Shown here in pieces: positions 47,340 through 56,741 of a DNA stretch of 64,000 nt. The position numbers and the translations under genes were made by a program. Every line of letters begins with the position of its first letter. Within the stretch, counting starts at the first letter, position 1. The notes under the pieces are model-generated. The model made no database searches. It was given only the letters and a program-made list of their open reading frames with translations, and had not been told where the DNA came from. The stretch comes from an uncultured Prochlorococcus sp. (GTDB taxonomy: Bacteria > Cyanobacteriota > Cyanobacteriia > PCC-6307 > Cyanobiaceae). The stretch is from assembly GCA_902578845.1 (NCBI GenBank), contig CACHEM010000001.1, forward strand, positions 47,361 to 111,360. Direction: 5' to 3'.

Positions 47340-48308
47340 ATGGAAATAGCAAATGATATAACATCTCTAGTTGGAAATACTCCTTTAGTTAAATTAAATC
47401 GAATCAGAAAATATTTTAATTGTTATCCCGAAATAATAGCCAAATTAGAAAGTTTCAATCCATCAGCATCCGTTAAGGATCGCATAGCTTATTCAATGTT
47501 ATGTAAAGCTGAAGAAGAGGGATTGATAACACCGGATAAAACAACGTTAATTGAAGCAACAAGTGGGAATACTGGAATCGCATTAGCAATGGTTGCTGCA
47601 GCAAAAGGTTATAAATTAATATTAACTATGCCGGATACGATGAGTATTGAAAGAAGGGCAATGTTGAGAGCATATGGAGCTGAATTACAGTTAACGCCAG
47701 GCAAAGAAGGAATGAAAGGAGCTCTAGATTTAGCTAATGAATTGTCTTTAAGCATTAGCAACACCTATCAATTTAATCAATTTGAAAACTTCGCTAATCC
47801 TGATATTCATGAAAGAACAACGGCTCAAGAAATATGGTCCCAATCCAATAACAATTTAGATGGACTAGTTACAGGAGTAGGCACAGGAGGAACAATCACT
47901 GGTTGCGCACGTTTCTTGAAAAAAGTTAATCCAAATTGCAAAATTTATGCTGTAGAGCCCAAAAAAAGTGCTGTGATATCTGGCGAAAAAGCAGGATCAC
48001 ATTCGATTCAAGGAATTGGAGCAGGTTTCGTACCGAAAGTACTGAATACTAAATTAATTGATGAAATTATTAAAATAGATGACGACGAAGCATTTTATTA
48101 TGGAAGGCTATTAGCTCGATTGGAGGGTCTTTTATCTGGGATCAGCAGCGGTGCAGCTTTAGCAGCAACCATAAAAATCGGTGCAAGGAAAGAACTTTTG
48201 AATAAAAGATTGATAGTTATTCTTCCAAGCTTTGGTGAAAGATATTTATCTACAGCAATGTTTGAATCAAATACCTCAATTCAAGCCAGAAAAGATGGTT
48301 ATCTTTAA
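47340..48308 (+). CDS. cysK: Cysteine synthase (O-acetylserine sulfhydrylase)
   Basis: PLP enzyme making cysteine from O-acetylserine and sulfide. The 322 residues have the PLP lysine Lys46 in PSASVKDRIAY, the TSGNTG phosphate-substrate loop near 69-74, GTGTGGT-like VGTGGTITG near 179-187, and the SSGAA block in GISSGAALAA. The N-terminal VGNTPLVKLN is standard. DnaJ-like gene follows after 16 bp on the same strand. Confidence 0.95.
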   Translation: MEIANDITSLVGNTPLVKLNRIRKYFNCYPEIIAKLESFNPSASVKDRIAYSMLCKAEEEGLITPDKTTLIEATSGNTGIALAMVAAAKGYKLILTMPDTMSIERRAMLRAYGAELQLTPGKEGMKGALDLANELSLSISNTYQFNQFENFANPDIHERTTAQEIWSQSNNNLDGLVTGVGTGGTITGCARFLKKVNPNCKIYAVEPKKSAVISGEKAGSHSIQGIGAGFVPKVLNTKLIDEIIKIDDDEAFYYGRLLARLEGLLSGISSGAALAATIKIGARKELLNKRLIVILPSFGERYLSTAMFESNTSIQARKDGYL

Positions 48309-48324
48309 TCCATAATTTATAACA

Positions 48325-49002
48325 ATGGAAAAAAATTTATATGCAGAATTAGGCCTCAAAAAAAATGCAACCAAAAGTGAAATTAAATCTTCATATCGTT
48401 CCTTAGTTAAGCAACATCATCCTGATGCAGGAGGGGAAAAAGAACGATTTCTTGCAATACAAAATGCCTGGGAGACTCTAAATGACCCTATCAAAAAAGA
48501 ACAGTATGATAGAAGTTTTTTCTCTTCAAGTTCATCATTTGATTCGTTAAATGAAAATTGGAAAGAGAAATTTAATTCAAAAAAAAATAATTCTTCAATT
48601 AAAGACAAAGAAGTTGAAACATGGATTAAAGAAATTTACACTCCGATCAATAGATTAATTAGTCAAATAATTAAACCTTTGAGCAATGAAATAAGAGAAC
48701 TATCTGCGGATCCATATGATGACCAACTAATGGAAAATTTTTGCAGTTACATAAGTCTCTCACAAAAGAAAATAGAAAAAGTTGAAAAAATTTATAACAA
48801 AAAAATAATTCCAAAGTCTATTTCAGCTTTAGGAATTGATCTTTATCATTGTTTTTCACAAGTTAAAGATGCACTATCAGAATTTGATAGATATACACAA
48901 GGATACGTGGATAATTACTTATTTGATGGTAAAGAAATGATCAAAGAAGCAAGAAGAATTCAATCAAAGATGTCTGCACAGAAAAAAAATAAAAACTTTT
49001 AG
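48325..49002 (+). CDS. J-domain protein (DnaJ-like, no zinc finger)
   Basis: The N-terminal J domain covers residues 1-65: LYAELGLKKNATKSEIKSSY and the HPD tripeptide at 32-34 that stimulates Hsp70. The remaining 160 residues are helical and charged, with no Gly/Phe region or zinc finger, so this is a type C J protein with a specialised partner or localisation. It is 16 bp behind cysK and convergent with ndhO (10-bp gap). Confidence 0.88.
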   Translation: MEKNLYAELGLKKNATKSEIKSSYRSLVKQHHPDAGGEKERFLAIQNAWETLNDPIKKEQYDRSFFSSSSSFDSLNENWKEKFNSKKNNSSIKDKEVETWIKEIYTPINRLISQIIKPLSNEIRELSADPYDDQLMENFCSYISLSQKKIEKVEKIYNKKIIPKSISALGIDLYHCFSQVKDALSEFDRYTQGYVDNYLFDGKEMIKEARRIQSKMSAQKKNKNF

Positions 49003-49012
49003 TTATAAAAAT

Positions 49013-49249
49013 TTATTGAATATATTCTTTAAGTTGATCTAATTTAAACCAAACATCTGGAACAGGTCTGCGCCATCGAACCTGAGCATATTCTTCTTTG
49101 ACTGCAAGAATCTCTCCAGGACCTTCAAAGACGTAATTAGGTAGATCATTATCACTAGCTAGAGCCTCGATACTTTTTATATAATTTTCTTTATCGACAA
49201 ATACTAAGCTTCCTTTCTTAAGAGGTTTCTTTGGAATAGAATCTGTCAT
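49013..49249 (-). CDS. ndhO: NAD(P)H-quinone oxidoreductase subunit O NdhO
   Basis: A 78-residue oxygenic-photosynthesis-specific NDH-1 subunit. The sequence KKGSLVFVDKENY, FEGPGEILAVKEEYAQVRW and PDVWFKLDQLKEY matches NdhO along its whole length. It has been described as a regulator of complex stability in cyanobacteria. It is convergent with the J-domain gene and divergent from the epimerase gene (136 bp). Confidence 0.92.
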   Translation of the reverse strand: MTDSIPKKPLKKGSLVFVDKENYIKSIEALASDNDLPNYVFEGPGEILAVKEEYAQVRWRRPVPDVWFKLDQLKEYIQ

Positions 49250-49385
49250 AGTGAAGTCAACAAAGTTATTTGAAACTCATTATACAAAAACTTGTTTGAT
49301 AAATATTTAAAAAAATTGATAACGGAATAATAATTACAAACCTCTAAAAAATTTAATAGTCTTAAATGGTAAATATTTTATAAAT

Positions 49386-50312
49386 ATGCGTCTTTTATTA
49401 CTTGGCTGCACTGGATTTGTTGGTAAAGAATTAGTACCAACACTACTCAATGAAAATCACGAAATATACATTGTAAGTAGAAAACCCATTAGTAAATTAA
49501 AGCTTGATTTAGATTTCAATAAGTTTAAATTTTTTCAAATAGATTTATCAAAAGAAAAAAACTGGAATAACGAAAATCTTCTAAATATTTTAAGAGAGAC
49601 AGATGGAATTATTAACTTGATGGGAGAACCTATAGCAGAAAAAAAATGGACTTCTGAACAAAAACAGGAGATTGAAAATAGTCGTATTAACACCACGAAA
49701 TTTATGATGAAGACCCTTAAAGATTTAAAAATAAACCCAAAAGTCATTATAAATGGATCTGCTATAGGTTATTACGGTACAAGTTTGTCTAGTGAATTCA
49801 CTGAAAATAGTCCTGGAGGAAAAGACTTTTTATCTAATCTTTGCAAACAATGGGAAGCGGTCGCTGCTGAAAAACCATTTTTCTCAAGGTTAGTTATTTT
49901 TAGAATTGGAATTGTTCTAGAGAAAGATGGAGGAGCATTAGGAAAAATTCTCCCTATATTTAAAGTTGGATTAGGTGGACCAATTGGAGATGGTAAGCAA
50001 TGGATGAGTTGGATTCATAGAACTGATTTATGTGCATTAATTATTCAAGCATTAGTTGATAAAAAGTATTCGGGAGTATTTAATGCTGTTGCACCAAATC
50101 CAGTATTAATGAAAGAATTTTCTCAGACTTTAGGCAAATGTCTTAATAGACCTAATTTACTTCCAGTGCCTGGAGCGGTTTTAAAAATATTGTTAGGAGA
50201 TGGAGCGAAAGTTGTTTTAGAAGGACAAAAAGTAATTAGCAGTAAAATCAAAAATTATAATTTTAAATATCCTCTTCTTGAGAAAGCAATTTACGCCTCC
50301 ACCAAGAATTAA
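49386..50312 (+). CDS. NAD-dependent epimerase-like protein (TIGR01777 / YfcH-like)
   Basis: A 308-residue short-chain-dehydrogenase-like protein with N-terminal nucleotide loop GCTGFVGKE at 7-15. The TIGR01777 blocks INLMGEPIAEKKWT, SAIGYYGT and GDGKQWMSWIHRTDL are present, with a C-terminal DUF1731-like part. The substrate is unknown; cyanobacterial/plant members have been linked to cell division (SulA name). The last 50 bp overlap the convergent 89-residue gene. Confidence 0.88.
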   Translation: MRLLLLGCTGFVGKELVPTLLNENHEIYIVSRKPISKLKLDLDFNKFKFFQIDLSKEKNWNNENLLNILRETDGIINLMGEPIAEKKWTSEQKQEIENSRINTTKFMMKTLKDLKINPKVIINGSAIGYYGTSLSSEFTENSPGGKDFLSNLCKQWEAVAAEKPFFSRLVIFRIGIVLEKDGGALGKILPIFKVGLGGPIGDGKQWMSWIHRTDLCALIIQALVDKKYSGVFNAVAPNPVLMKEFSQTLGKCLNRPNLLPVPGAVLKILLGDGAKVVLEGQKVISSKIKNYNFKYPLLEKAIYASTKN

Positions 50313-50532
50313 TACCGTTTACTAAAGCACCAATAATAAGAATTGTTATCAATGGAACTACAAGAGGATTCCAAACTATCTGAATAAAATTAATAAAAAT
50401 AAATATCCCATTAAATTGCATGATGATTGCAAAAATAAAAAATATTGCAAAAAAAATGACTGTAAATAAATTTATTAATAACAAATTATCGATAATTTGT
50501 TTTAACTTATTTTGATTATTCTCCTTAGTCAT
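50263..50532 (-). CDS. Small two-helix membrane protein (89 aa)
   Basis: Residues 1-14 are hydrophilic, followed by hydrophobic spans at about 16-45 and 50-72, and a basic tail (WWRRKLLSQEEDI). The pattern DNLLLINLF with WNPLVVPLITILIIGALVNG recalls a small conserved cyanobacterial membrane family of unknown function. It overlaps the epimerase gene by 50 bp at the 3' end and the LpxB-like gene by 8 bp at its start side, so it sits wedged between both. Confidence 0.7.
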   Translation of the reverse strand: MTKENNQNKLKQIIDNLLLINLFTVIFFAIFFIFAIIMQFNGIFIFINFIQIVWNPLVVPLITILIIGALVNGINSWWRRKLLSQEEDI

Positions 50533-51727
50533 TTTTTATAACAATATTCATATCATCAACCATTTTAAGACAAGATTTGTTTTCACCCAGTCTTTTTTTA
50601 GCATTTTCATTACATGAGATCATAAACTTCTTATTTAGCTGTATAAGGTATATTATTTTTATGATCAATTTAATTGTCTGATTGATTTGATCATTTTTAT
50701 CTTTAAAATTACTGGCACAAAAAACATATCTCCCAAGTAAACGTCTTTGCGCTTCTGCAAAAGTTTTTGTAAATTGTGGACCTTTACCTTCAATCTGAAT
50801 AACCGGTTTTCCTAATCCAATCGCTTGCTCTGCTGCTGTTCCTGCCATGCTAATACAGCATCTACTTTTCAATAATATTTTGTCGAAATTATTCCAATAT
50901 ATATTCACTTCTAAAAATTTATATTGGAATTGCAAGAGATTATTATCTTTTATATTTTCTTTTTTTAACCATCCTCTTTTTTGAAATATCTCCTTTATTT
51001 TTGATGAAGATAGATCATTAACTATTGCAAAATTAAACTGAATTTTTTGAAAATATCTTAAATCTGACAATGCCTCTAATACCTCTAAAATCAAAACAAA
51101 ATTATCTAAAATCTCAGGGAATCTACTTCCTGGAAATAATCCAATACTAAATTCATCTTTATTTAATTCTTCGTTTCTAGGAAAAAACTTATCCATAAAT
51201 GGGTTGCCTAAAAAAGACACTTTCTTTTTTAACTGCAAAGTTAAATCATTAGCTGTAAGGGAATCTCTCGTATATATTTTTTTTGCTTTTTGTGAGAGCA
51301 AGAAATATTTAGAAGGCCATGGTAATTTCAACTTCCCTTCATAATGGCTGGAATAAGCAACTAGATACGTAAAAAAATCTTTCTTACAAAGCCATGCAAA
51401 AAAAACTGGCACAATATCTCCAACTACAAAAAAATAATCATATTTTTTTTTTATTTTAAAAGTTAAATATAATCTTTTTAGAAGATAAAATATTTCTCCT
51501 CCTAATATTTCAGTAAGTCTTCCCTTAAAAGAATTATAACCAATTCCTCCAGTTCTATATTCCTTCGTTTTACCGATAATCTTAATTTTTTCTTTTTCGT
51601 AATGGTTTCCAATACCAACAATTGGCAAAGCATGAACAGAATAACCACTTTTTACGAATTGCTTAGCTATTAGACTGCCAGATAGATCTTCTCCATGCCC
51701 ATTACTTAAAATTAAAATCTTAAACAA
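50525..51727 (-). CDS. Lipid-A-disaccharide synthase-related glycosyltransferase (TIGR03492-like)
   Basis: A 400-residue GT-B-like protein. It begins ILILSNGHGEDLSGSLIAKQ and has FFVVGDIVPVFFAWL, YSSHYEGKLKLPWPSKYFLL, IGLFPGSRFPEILDN and GTAAEQAIGLGKPV. These fit the cyanobacterial LpxB-like family TIGR03492, not true LpxB. The acceptor lipid or sugar is unknown. The TPR gene is directly upstream (1-bp gap). Confidence 0.85.
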   Translation of the reverse strand: MFKILILSNGHGEDLSGSLIAKQFVKSGYSVHALPIVGIGNHYEKEKIKIIGKTKEYRTGGIGYNSFKGRLTEILGGEIFYLLKRLYLTFKIKKKYDYFFVVGDIVPVFFAWLCKKDFFTYLVAYSSHYEGKLKLPWPSKYFLLSQKAKKIYTRDSLTANDLTLQLKKKVSFLGNPFMDKFFPRNEELNKDEFSIGLFPGSRFPEILDNFVLILEVLEALSDLRYFQKIQFNFAIVNDLSSSKIKEIFQKRGWLKKENIKDNNLLQFQYKFLEVNIYWNNFDKILLKSRCCISMAGTAAEQAIGLGKPVIQIEGKGPQFTKTFAEAQRRLLGRYVFCASNFKDKNDQINQTIKLIIKIIYLIQLNKKFMISCNENAKKRLGENKSCLKMVDDMNIVIKND

Positions 51728-51728
51728 T

Positions 51729-52157
51729 TTAAAATTCCAACCATTTTTTTACTTTGGTTAACTCAGGCCAATCTGGATATCTACTTAATCCATCTTCAAC
51801 AGATTCTTTCAACTCACTTTTCACATCTGGCATCATCATAGACATTTTTTTTATTAACTCAATATGATCCCTAACACCTTTATTATTAGTAGCCAAAAGA
51901 GCTAAAGACAAATTCATTCTTGCTTGTGGATCTTGCTGATTTAATCGAACAGCTTGTCTGGCAGCTGACAAAGCTTCTTCATTATTTTTCAAAAGTAATT
52001 GAAGCCATGATAAACAAGTCCAAGCAGCAAAATGATTTGGAATTTGCTGTATAATTTTTTGAAAATCTTGAACGATTGGAATTAAATCTTGCCCTGCTTT
52101 ATATCTTGATAAAGCTGCATTAAAATCCTCTTCGATGGGATTAATTTCGTTATTCAT
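51729..52157 (-). CDS. TPR-repeat protein (142 aa)
   Basis: A small all-helical protein with about two to three tetratricopeptide units: FAAWTCLSWLQLLLKNNEEA near 58-77 and ALSAARQAVRLNQQDPQARM near 77-96. The C-terminal segment with DGLSRYPDWPELTKVKKWLE looks like a fixed cap. The function is unknown, probably protein-protein contact. It lies between the IscA-type gene (6-bp gap) and the LpxB-like gene. Confidence 0.8.
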   Translation of the reverse strand: MNNEINPIEEDFNAALSRYKAGQDLIPIVQDFQKIIQQIPNHFAAWTCLSWLQLLLKNNEEALSAARQAVRLNQQDPQARMNLSLALLATNNKGVRDHIELIKKMSMMMPDVKSELKESVEDGLSRYPDWPELTKVKKWLEF

Positions 52158-52163
52158 TATTTA

Positions 52164-52556
52164 TTAAACTGCAAAAGAGCTTCCACAACCGCAAGTTTGA
52201 GAAGCATTGGGATTTACAAAGTTAAAGCCACCTCCAATTAATTCCTTACTAAAATCTAACTGCATTCCATAAATATATAAAAGACTTTTAGGATCACAAA
52301 CAACTTGAAAGCTTTGATCAGCTTTTAATGAATAATCATAAACTTTATCATCAGGATTTATTTCATCAGTTTCTATAAAATCCATCGTATAACTCATCCC
52401 ACTACAACCGCCAGATCTTACTCCTACCCTTAGTGCTTTTTTATTACTTTGGCCCTTCAATAAATTTGCAATTTGTTCTATAGCATCATTCGTAATTAAG
52501 ATACCTTTGCCATCATCAGAATTTTTAATTTCCTGTTTAACTTCTACATTTTCCAT
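52164..52556 (-). CDS. IscA/SufA/HesB-type iron-sulfur carrier
   Basis: An A-type carrier with the three conserved cysteines: Cys51 in VRSGGCSGMSY, and Cys122 and Cys124 in SQTCGCGSSF (130-residue numbering). The ATG at 52556 (MENVEVKQEI) is chosen. An in-frame upstream start at 52616 would add 20 hydrophobic, unconserved residues not found in this family. The protein hands Fe-S clusters to target enzymes. It is divergent from crtQ. Confidence 0.92.
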   Translation of the reverse strand: MENVEVKQEIKNSDDGKGILITNDAIEQIANLLKGQSNKKALRVGVRSGGCSGMSYTMDFIETDEINPDDKVYDYSLKADQSFQVVCDPKSLLYIYGMQLDFSKELIGGGFNFVNPNASQTCGCGSSFAV

Positions 52557-52655
52557 AAACCAGGGATTTCTACTATTTATAATATAAAAACTTAATCGAT
52601 AGAATGCATAGAACAAACGTTATCCAAACTTGATTTGTTATAATTTTAAGAAAAA

Positions 52656-54110
52656 GTGAAAATTGCAATAGTTGGTTCTGGATTAGCTGGTCTTACAGCA
52701 GCAGTCAATTTAGTTGATGAAGGCCACGAAGTAGAAATTTACGAGAGCAGGTCATTTTGGGGAGGTAAAGTAGGAAGTTGGGAAGATAAGGATGGCAACC
52801 ACATAGAGATGGGTTTACATGTATTTTTTTACAATTATGCAAATCTGTTTAAATTAATGAAAAAAGTAGGAGCTTTAGACAATTTACTCCCGAAAGATCA
52901 TACTCATCTATTTATCAATAATGGTGGTAATTTAAAATCGTTAGACTTCAGATTCCCTTTAGGTGCTCCATTCAACGGACTTAAAGCTTTTTTTACCACT
53001 GAACAACTCACTTGGGTAGATAAGTTCAGAAATGCCTTGGCTTTAGGGACAAGTCCAATCGTTAGAGGATTGATAGACTATGAAGGCGCGATGAAAATAA
53101 TTAGAGATCTAGATAGAATTAGTTTTAAAGAATGGTTTTTAAACCATGGTGGAAGTGAAAAAAGTTTAGAAAGAATGTGGGATCCTATCGCTTATGCATT
53201 AGGTTTTATTAATTGCAAAGATATTTCAGCAAGATGCATGCTAACTATATTCATGATGTTTGCTTCAAAAACAGAAGCCTCAAAACTTAATCTTTTAAAA
53301 GGTTCCCCACATAAGTGGTTAACGAAACCTATCGTTGACTACATCACAAACAAAGGAGCAAAAATACATCTTAACCATAAGGTAGAGGAAATCATTTATG
53401 AAAAGGAATCTTCCTCTTATTCAGTAAATCAATTAAAAATATCTTCTCCTGAAGGAATTAAGGCAGTGTTTGCAGATAAATTTCTAGCTGCCTGTGATGT
53501 TCCTGGAATAAAAAAAATAATTCCAAAAGAATGGTATCAATTTAAAGAATTTGAAGGTTTAAAAAAACTTAGAGCTGTAGCTGTTGCCACAATCCAATTA
53601 AGATATGACGGTTGGGTTACTGAATTACAAAAAGATAATACTGGAAACGAACCAATTGGACTAGATAATCTTCTTTATTCTGCTGATGCCTCTTTCAGTT
53701 GTTTTGCTGATTTAGCACTAGCAAGTCCAGCAGACTATAGAAAAAAAGATATGGGATCTCTTCTCCAATGTGTTTTAACTCCTGGCGATAGATGGATGGG
53801 AAGATCCACAGAAAGAATTACAAAAGAAATTGATAAAGAGGTTCGTCGTCTATTCCCATCCTCAAAAAACCTTAAATTGCTTTGGAGTAACGTGGTACAA
53901 ATTCCACAATCACTCTATAGAGAAGCTCCCGGTATGGAACCTTTCAGACCCGATCAAAAAACATCTATATCTAATTTCTTCATGGCTGGTAGTTATACAA
54001 AACAAGATTATATAGATTCTATGGAGGGAGCTACAATGAGTGGTCATTTAGCTGCCGCCGCAATTTTAGAGAAGAAAGCCGAATTAGCAAAAAATCTTGC
54101 AGTAAGTTAA
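52656..54110 (+). CDS. crtQ: Zeta-carotene desaturase CrtQ
   Basis: Plant-type desaturase converting zeta-carotene to lycopene. The 484 residues start with GTG at 52656 and the FAD motif [10 protein letters not shown] at 7-16. The family blocks [20 protein letters not shown] near 36-55, [12 protein letters not shown] and the C-terminal [20 protein letters not shown] are present. It is paralogous to crtP at 25.1 kb. The SRPBCC gene starts 2 bp after the stop, so they are co-transcribed. Confidence 0.96.
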   Translation: MKIAIVGSGLAGLTAAVNLVDEGHEVEIYESRSFWGGKVGSWEDKDGNHIEMGLHVFFYNYANLFKLMKKVGALDNLLPKDHTHLFINNGGNLKSLDFRFPLGAPFNGLKAFFTTEQLTWVDKFRNALALGTSPIVRGLIDYEGAMKIIRDLDRISFKEWFLNHGGSEKSLERMWDPIAYALGFINCKDISARCMLTIFMMFASKTEASKLNLLKGSPHKWLTKPIVDYITNKGAKIHLNHKVEEIIYEKESSSYSVNQLKISSPEGIKAVFADKFLAACDVPGIKKIIPKEWYQFKEFEGLKKLRAVAVATIQLRYDGWVTELQKDNTGNEPIGLDNLLYSADASFSCFADLALASPADYRKKDMGSLLQCVLTPGDRWMGRSTERITKEIDKEVRRLFPSSKNLKLLWSNVVQIPQSLYREAPGMEPFRPDQKTSISNFFMAGSYTKQDYIDSMEGATMSGHLAAAAILEKKAELAKNLAVS

Positions 54111-54112
54111 TA

Positions 54113-54583
54113 ATGGGTACTTGGCTAAAACATGACGTAATAACGGTAGTTAATGCGCCTCTTGAAAATGTATGGGACACATGGAGCGATTTAGACTCAA
54201 TGTCACTTTGGATGAGCTGGATTGAATCTGTAAAAACAGTTGACGAAGAAACTAATACGTTACCAGATTTAACAGAATGGACTTTAGCTGCTAATGGCTT
54301 TAGGTTTAAATGGAAAGCTCAAATTACAGAAAGGGTTGAAAAAAGCAAACTTAAATGGAAATCAATAGGAGGTTTACCAACTGAAGGATCAGTAGTTTTC
54401 GAAAGTAAAACTGATCAAATCACAACGGTAAATTTAGCAATAACTTATGAACTACCAAAAATGATTGCTCGGTTTATGGAAGAAAATATTTTAGGAAAAA
54501 TGGTTACAAACGAATTGCAGGCCAATATTGATAGGTTCAAAGATTTAGTTGAAAAGAACTATACAAAAAATTTTTCTAATTAA
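54113..54583 (+). CDS. SRPBCC (polyketide cyclase/START-like) domain protein
   Basis: The 156 residues form one SRPBCC fold: VVNAPLENVWDTWSDLDSMS near 13-32, WMSWIESVKTVDEETN, then the strand pattern ERVEKSKLKWKSIGGLPTEG. Such proteins bind hydrophobic ligands. It is immediately downstream of crtQ (2-bp gap), an arrangement I recall from other cyanobacteria, suggesting a carotenoid-related role by context only. The last 8 bp overlap convergent hemD. Confidence 0.85.
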   Translation: MGTWLKHDVITVVNAPLENVWDTWSDLDSMSLWMSWIESVKTVDEETNTLPDLTEWTLAANGFRFKWKAQITERVEKSKLKWKSIGGLPTEGSVVFESKTDQITTVNLAITYELPKMIARFMEENILGKMVTNELQANIDRFKDLVEKNYTKNFSN

Positions 54584-55388
54584 AAATATTAATTGCTACA
54601 TCTAGTAGTCCTTCAAAAGTATATTTTTGTGCCTGACAATCAACTCTTCCAAAAATCTTGTTACATATTTTTGTTGTCTGAGGTCCAATAGTTAATAACT
54701 TAATTTGATCAAAATATTCTAACCATTGTTTACCAAGGTTTTTTTCTAGTAAAAAAGCAGCATTTACTACGGTTTTACCGCTTGAGAACATAATTGCATC
54801 GACTTTTCGATTAGAAATAATATCAATTGTTTCTTCCGGTATTGAGTCAGGACATCTAGTTTCATATGCAGCAACCTCAAATACACGAGAACCAGCCTTT
54901 CTAAATTGATCTGCTATTAAATCCCTACCACCTGTTTGAACTCTTGGTACAAAAACTCGAAGTCCATAACCAGATACTGGGAAATTATCAATTAAACTTT
55001 CAGCAACAAATTCCGGAGGTATGAAATCAGCCTTAATCCCAAAATCATCAAGAGTTCTTGAGGTTTTTTCTCCGACTACGGCGATTTTTGTTTTTTTAGA
55101 ACATTCTTTTAATGAACTATTAAAGTATTTAAGTCTTTTATCCACAAATTTGATCCCATTACTACTGGAAAAAATAATCCAATGAAAATCATTTATTTGA
55201 TTTAATGCTTCATCAAGAGGATTCAAATCATCAGGATCAGCAATGCTTAATGCAGGTAAATCAAATACATTAGCGCCCTTGCTTATGAATATCTTTTTTA
55301 TATCCAATATCCCTTCTTTTGATCGAGTAATAATTATATTCCTTTGATCAAGCGGTAGATCAACTTTTGGCATCCTTGTCCTCAACAT
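54576..55388 (-). CDS. hemD: Uroporphyrinogen-III synthase
   Basis: Closes hydroxymethylbilane into uroporphyrinogen III, for chlorophyll, heme and cobalamin. The sequence is weakly conserved, as usual in this family, but IIITRSKEG, VFVPRVQTGGRDLIADQ, EVAAYETRC and DAIMFSSGKTV are typical. 270 residues from ATG 55388; ATG 55373 (MPKVDLPLD) is an alternative. It overlaps the rbfA 3' end by 29 bp in another frame, the SRPBCC 3' end by 8 bp. Confidence 0.88.
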   Translation of the reverse strand: MLRTRMPKVDLPLDQRNIIITRSKEGILDIKKIFISKGANVFDLPALSIADPDDLNPLDEALNQINDFHWIIFSSSNGIKFVDKRLKYFNSSLKECSKKTKIAVVGEKTSRTLDDFGIKADFIPPEFVAESLIDNFPVSGYGLRVFVPRVQTGGRDLIADQFRKAGSRVFEVAAYETRCPDSIPEETIDIISNRKVDAIMFSSGKTVVNAAFLLEKNLGKQWLEYFDQIKLLTIGPQTTKICNKIFGRVDCQAQKYTFEGLLDVAINIFN

Positions 55389-55752
55389 TATGATTTTGAT
55401 TTTTATTTTTTAATTCATCGAGAAGTTTCAAGACTGATAATCCTTTATCAAGAACAACATCGTCTTTAAAAATTATCTCTGGAACTCTTCTCATCTCAAT
55501 TCTTTTTCCTAAACTATGCCTTATAGAGCTTTTAGCAGTATTCAAGTTTGATACAATTTCTTTCCTCACTTTCTCTTGAGCAGTTGAAGTTATATAAATT
55601 TTACAGTGTTGCAAATCACCTGATAAATCAATCTTAGAAATATTGACGAAATGGTCTCTAATAATATCATTTTCTAAATCATTCTGTAAAATAAGGGTTA
55701 TTTCTTTCTTCAAAAGAGAAGAAACTTTTGCAAGACGGTAATTATTTGGCAT
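55360..55752 (-). CDS. rbfA: Ribosome-binding factor A
   Basis: RbfA helps 30S maturation. The 130 residues have the KH-like fold sequence YRLAKVSSLLKKEITLIL, KIYITSTAQE, then RIEMRRVPEIIFKDDVVLDKG, the family end. Short lysine-rich C-terminal tail. It shares one base with the DUF751 stop upstream and overlaps hemD by 29 bp downstream, a compact three-gene unit. Confidence 0.94.
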   Translation of the reverse strand: MPNNYRLAKVSSLLKKEITLILQNDLENDIIRDHFVNISKIDLSGDLQHCKIYITSTAQEKVRKEIVSNLNTAKSSIRHSLGKRIEMRRVPEIIFKDDVVLDKGLSVLKLLDELKNKNQNHNVEDKDAKS

Positions 55753-55961
55753 TATGGTTGTAAATTTATTGGGTTTGTCATCGCTTGCAAGACAAAATAA
55801 ACAGTTATGAAAGCACTTAAGGCAGAAGATATCAAACCTACGATTGTGAGTGGATTTGTTCTATTCTTGAATAAAGGTTCAAGCAAAGCAACAAGTCCCC
55901 CAACAATGATGGATATCAAATACTTTGGATATCTTGCAACATTAGAGAAAAATTCGCCCAT
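55752..55961 (-). CDS. DUF751 small membrane protein (Ycf33-like group)
   Basis: About 70 residues: MGEFFSNVARYPKYLIS, then two hydrophobic helices separated by KNRTNPLTIVG. This is the cyanobacterial/plastid DUF751 pattern. The ATG at 55961 is chosen; a GTG at 55970 would add three residues. The function is unknown. Its stop shares a base with the rbfA start, and it is divergent from the GST gene. Confidence 0.85.
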   Translation of the reverse strand: MGEFFSNVARYPKYLISIIVGGLVALLEPLFKNRTNPLTIVGLISSALSAFITVYFVLQAMTNPINLQP

Positions 55962-56015
55962 CAGCTCCACAAATAGATTACTTTTTTAGCTAAGTTTTAA
56001 CAAACATTAAACAGC

Positions 56016-56741
56016 ATGATTACATTATATCAATTTAGGCATAGTGCTTTTTGTTTGAAAACAAGAATGGCTCTTCATGCAAAAAAACTGCAATATCGAG
56101 TTGAAGAAGTAACACCTGGAATAGGCCAATTTGAAATCTTTAAATTATCAGGCCAAAAACAAGTACCTGTAATAGTTGATAGTAATGATCAAGTTATTAA
56201 TGACTCTTCAACTATTTGCGAATATATAGATAAAAAAAATGATAACAATCCACTCTTTCCTGAGGACCCAATATTATTTGCACAATGCAAACTAATTGAA
56301 GACTGGGCAGACACTACAATGGCTACAACTTGTAGAAAAGCTTTAATAAAATCTGCTATAGAAAATCCACAGCTAAGAACTGCATTACTTCCAAATGAAA
56401 TACCTTCTTCAGTTAAAAGCATTGTTGATAAATTACCTTTTGAAAATCTTAGTAAAATTTCTAATGTAGTTTTGTCTTCTAAAGATAATTTAGAACTTCA
56501 AAAATTACTTGAAGCTTTATCAAAATCTTTGATCAACAAAAAATATTTACTTGGAGATAGTTTATCAATTGCAGATATTTCAATTGCTGCTCAATTATCT
56601 CTTCTTAAATTTCCAAAATCTGCAGGACCAATTCTTTCAGGAGAGGGGAGCCAAGAATACATAAATAACCCTTATTTAGAGAATCTTTTTATGTGGAGGA
56701 ACAACCTAGAAGAATATCTTTTTAGTGCTAACTCTCAATAA
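56016..56741 (+). CDS. Glutathione S-transferase-like protein
   Basis: The N-terminal thioredoxin-like domain (1-78) has YQFRHSAFCLKTRMALHAKK and QVPVIVDSNDQVINDSSTIC, with Cys13 near the glutathione site. A helical C-terminal domain contains LGDSLSIADISIAAQLSLL. 241 residues. The substrate is unknown; stress or lignin-type reductive roles cannot be assigned. The last 14 bp overlap the convergent signal-peptide protein gene. Confidence 0.88.
   Translation: MITLYQFRHSAFCLKTRMALHAKKLQYRVEEVTPGIGQFEIFKLSGQKQVPVIVDSNDQVINDSSTICEYIDKKNDNNPLFPEDPILFAQCKLIEDWADTTMATTCRKALIKSAIENPQLRTALLPNEIPSSVKSIVDKLPFENLSKISNVVLSSKDNLELQKLLEALSKSLINKKYLLGDSLSIADISIAAQLSLLKFPKSAGPILSGEGSQEYINNPYLENLFMWRNNLEEYLFSANSQ

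Noticed and set aside
47296..47355. A 19-residue frame overlapping the start of cysK.
   Set aside because: Too short, no motif, and cysK begins within it in another frame.
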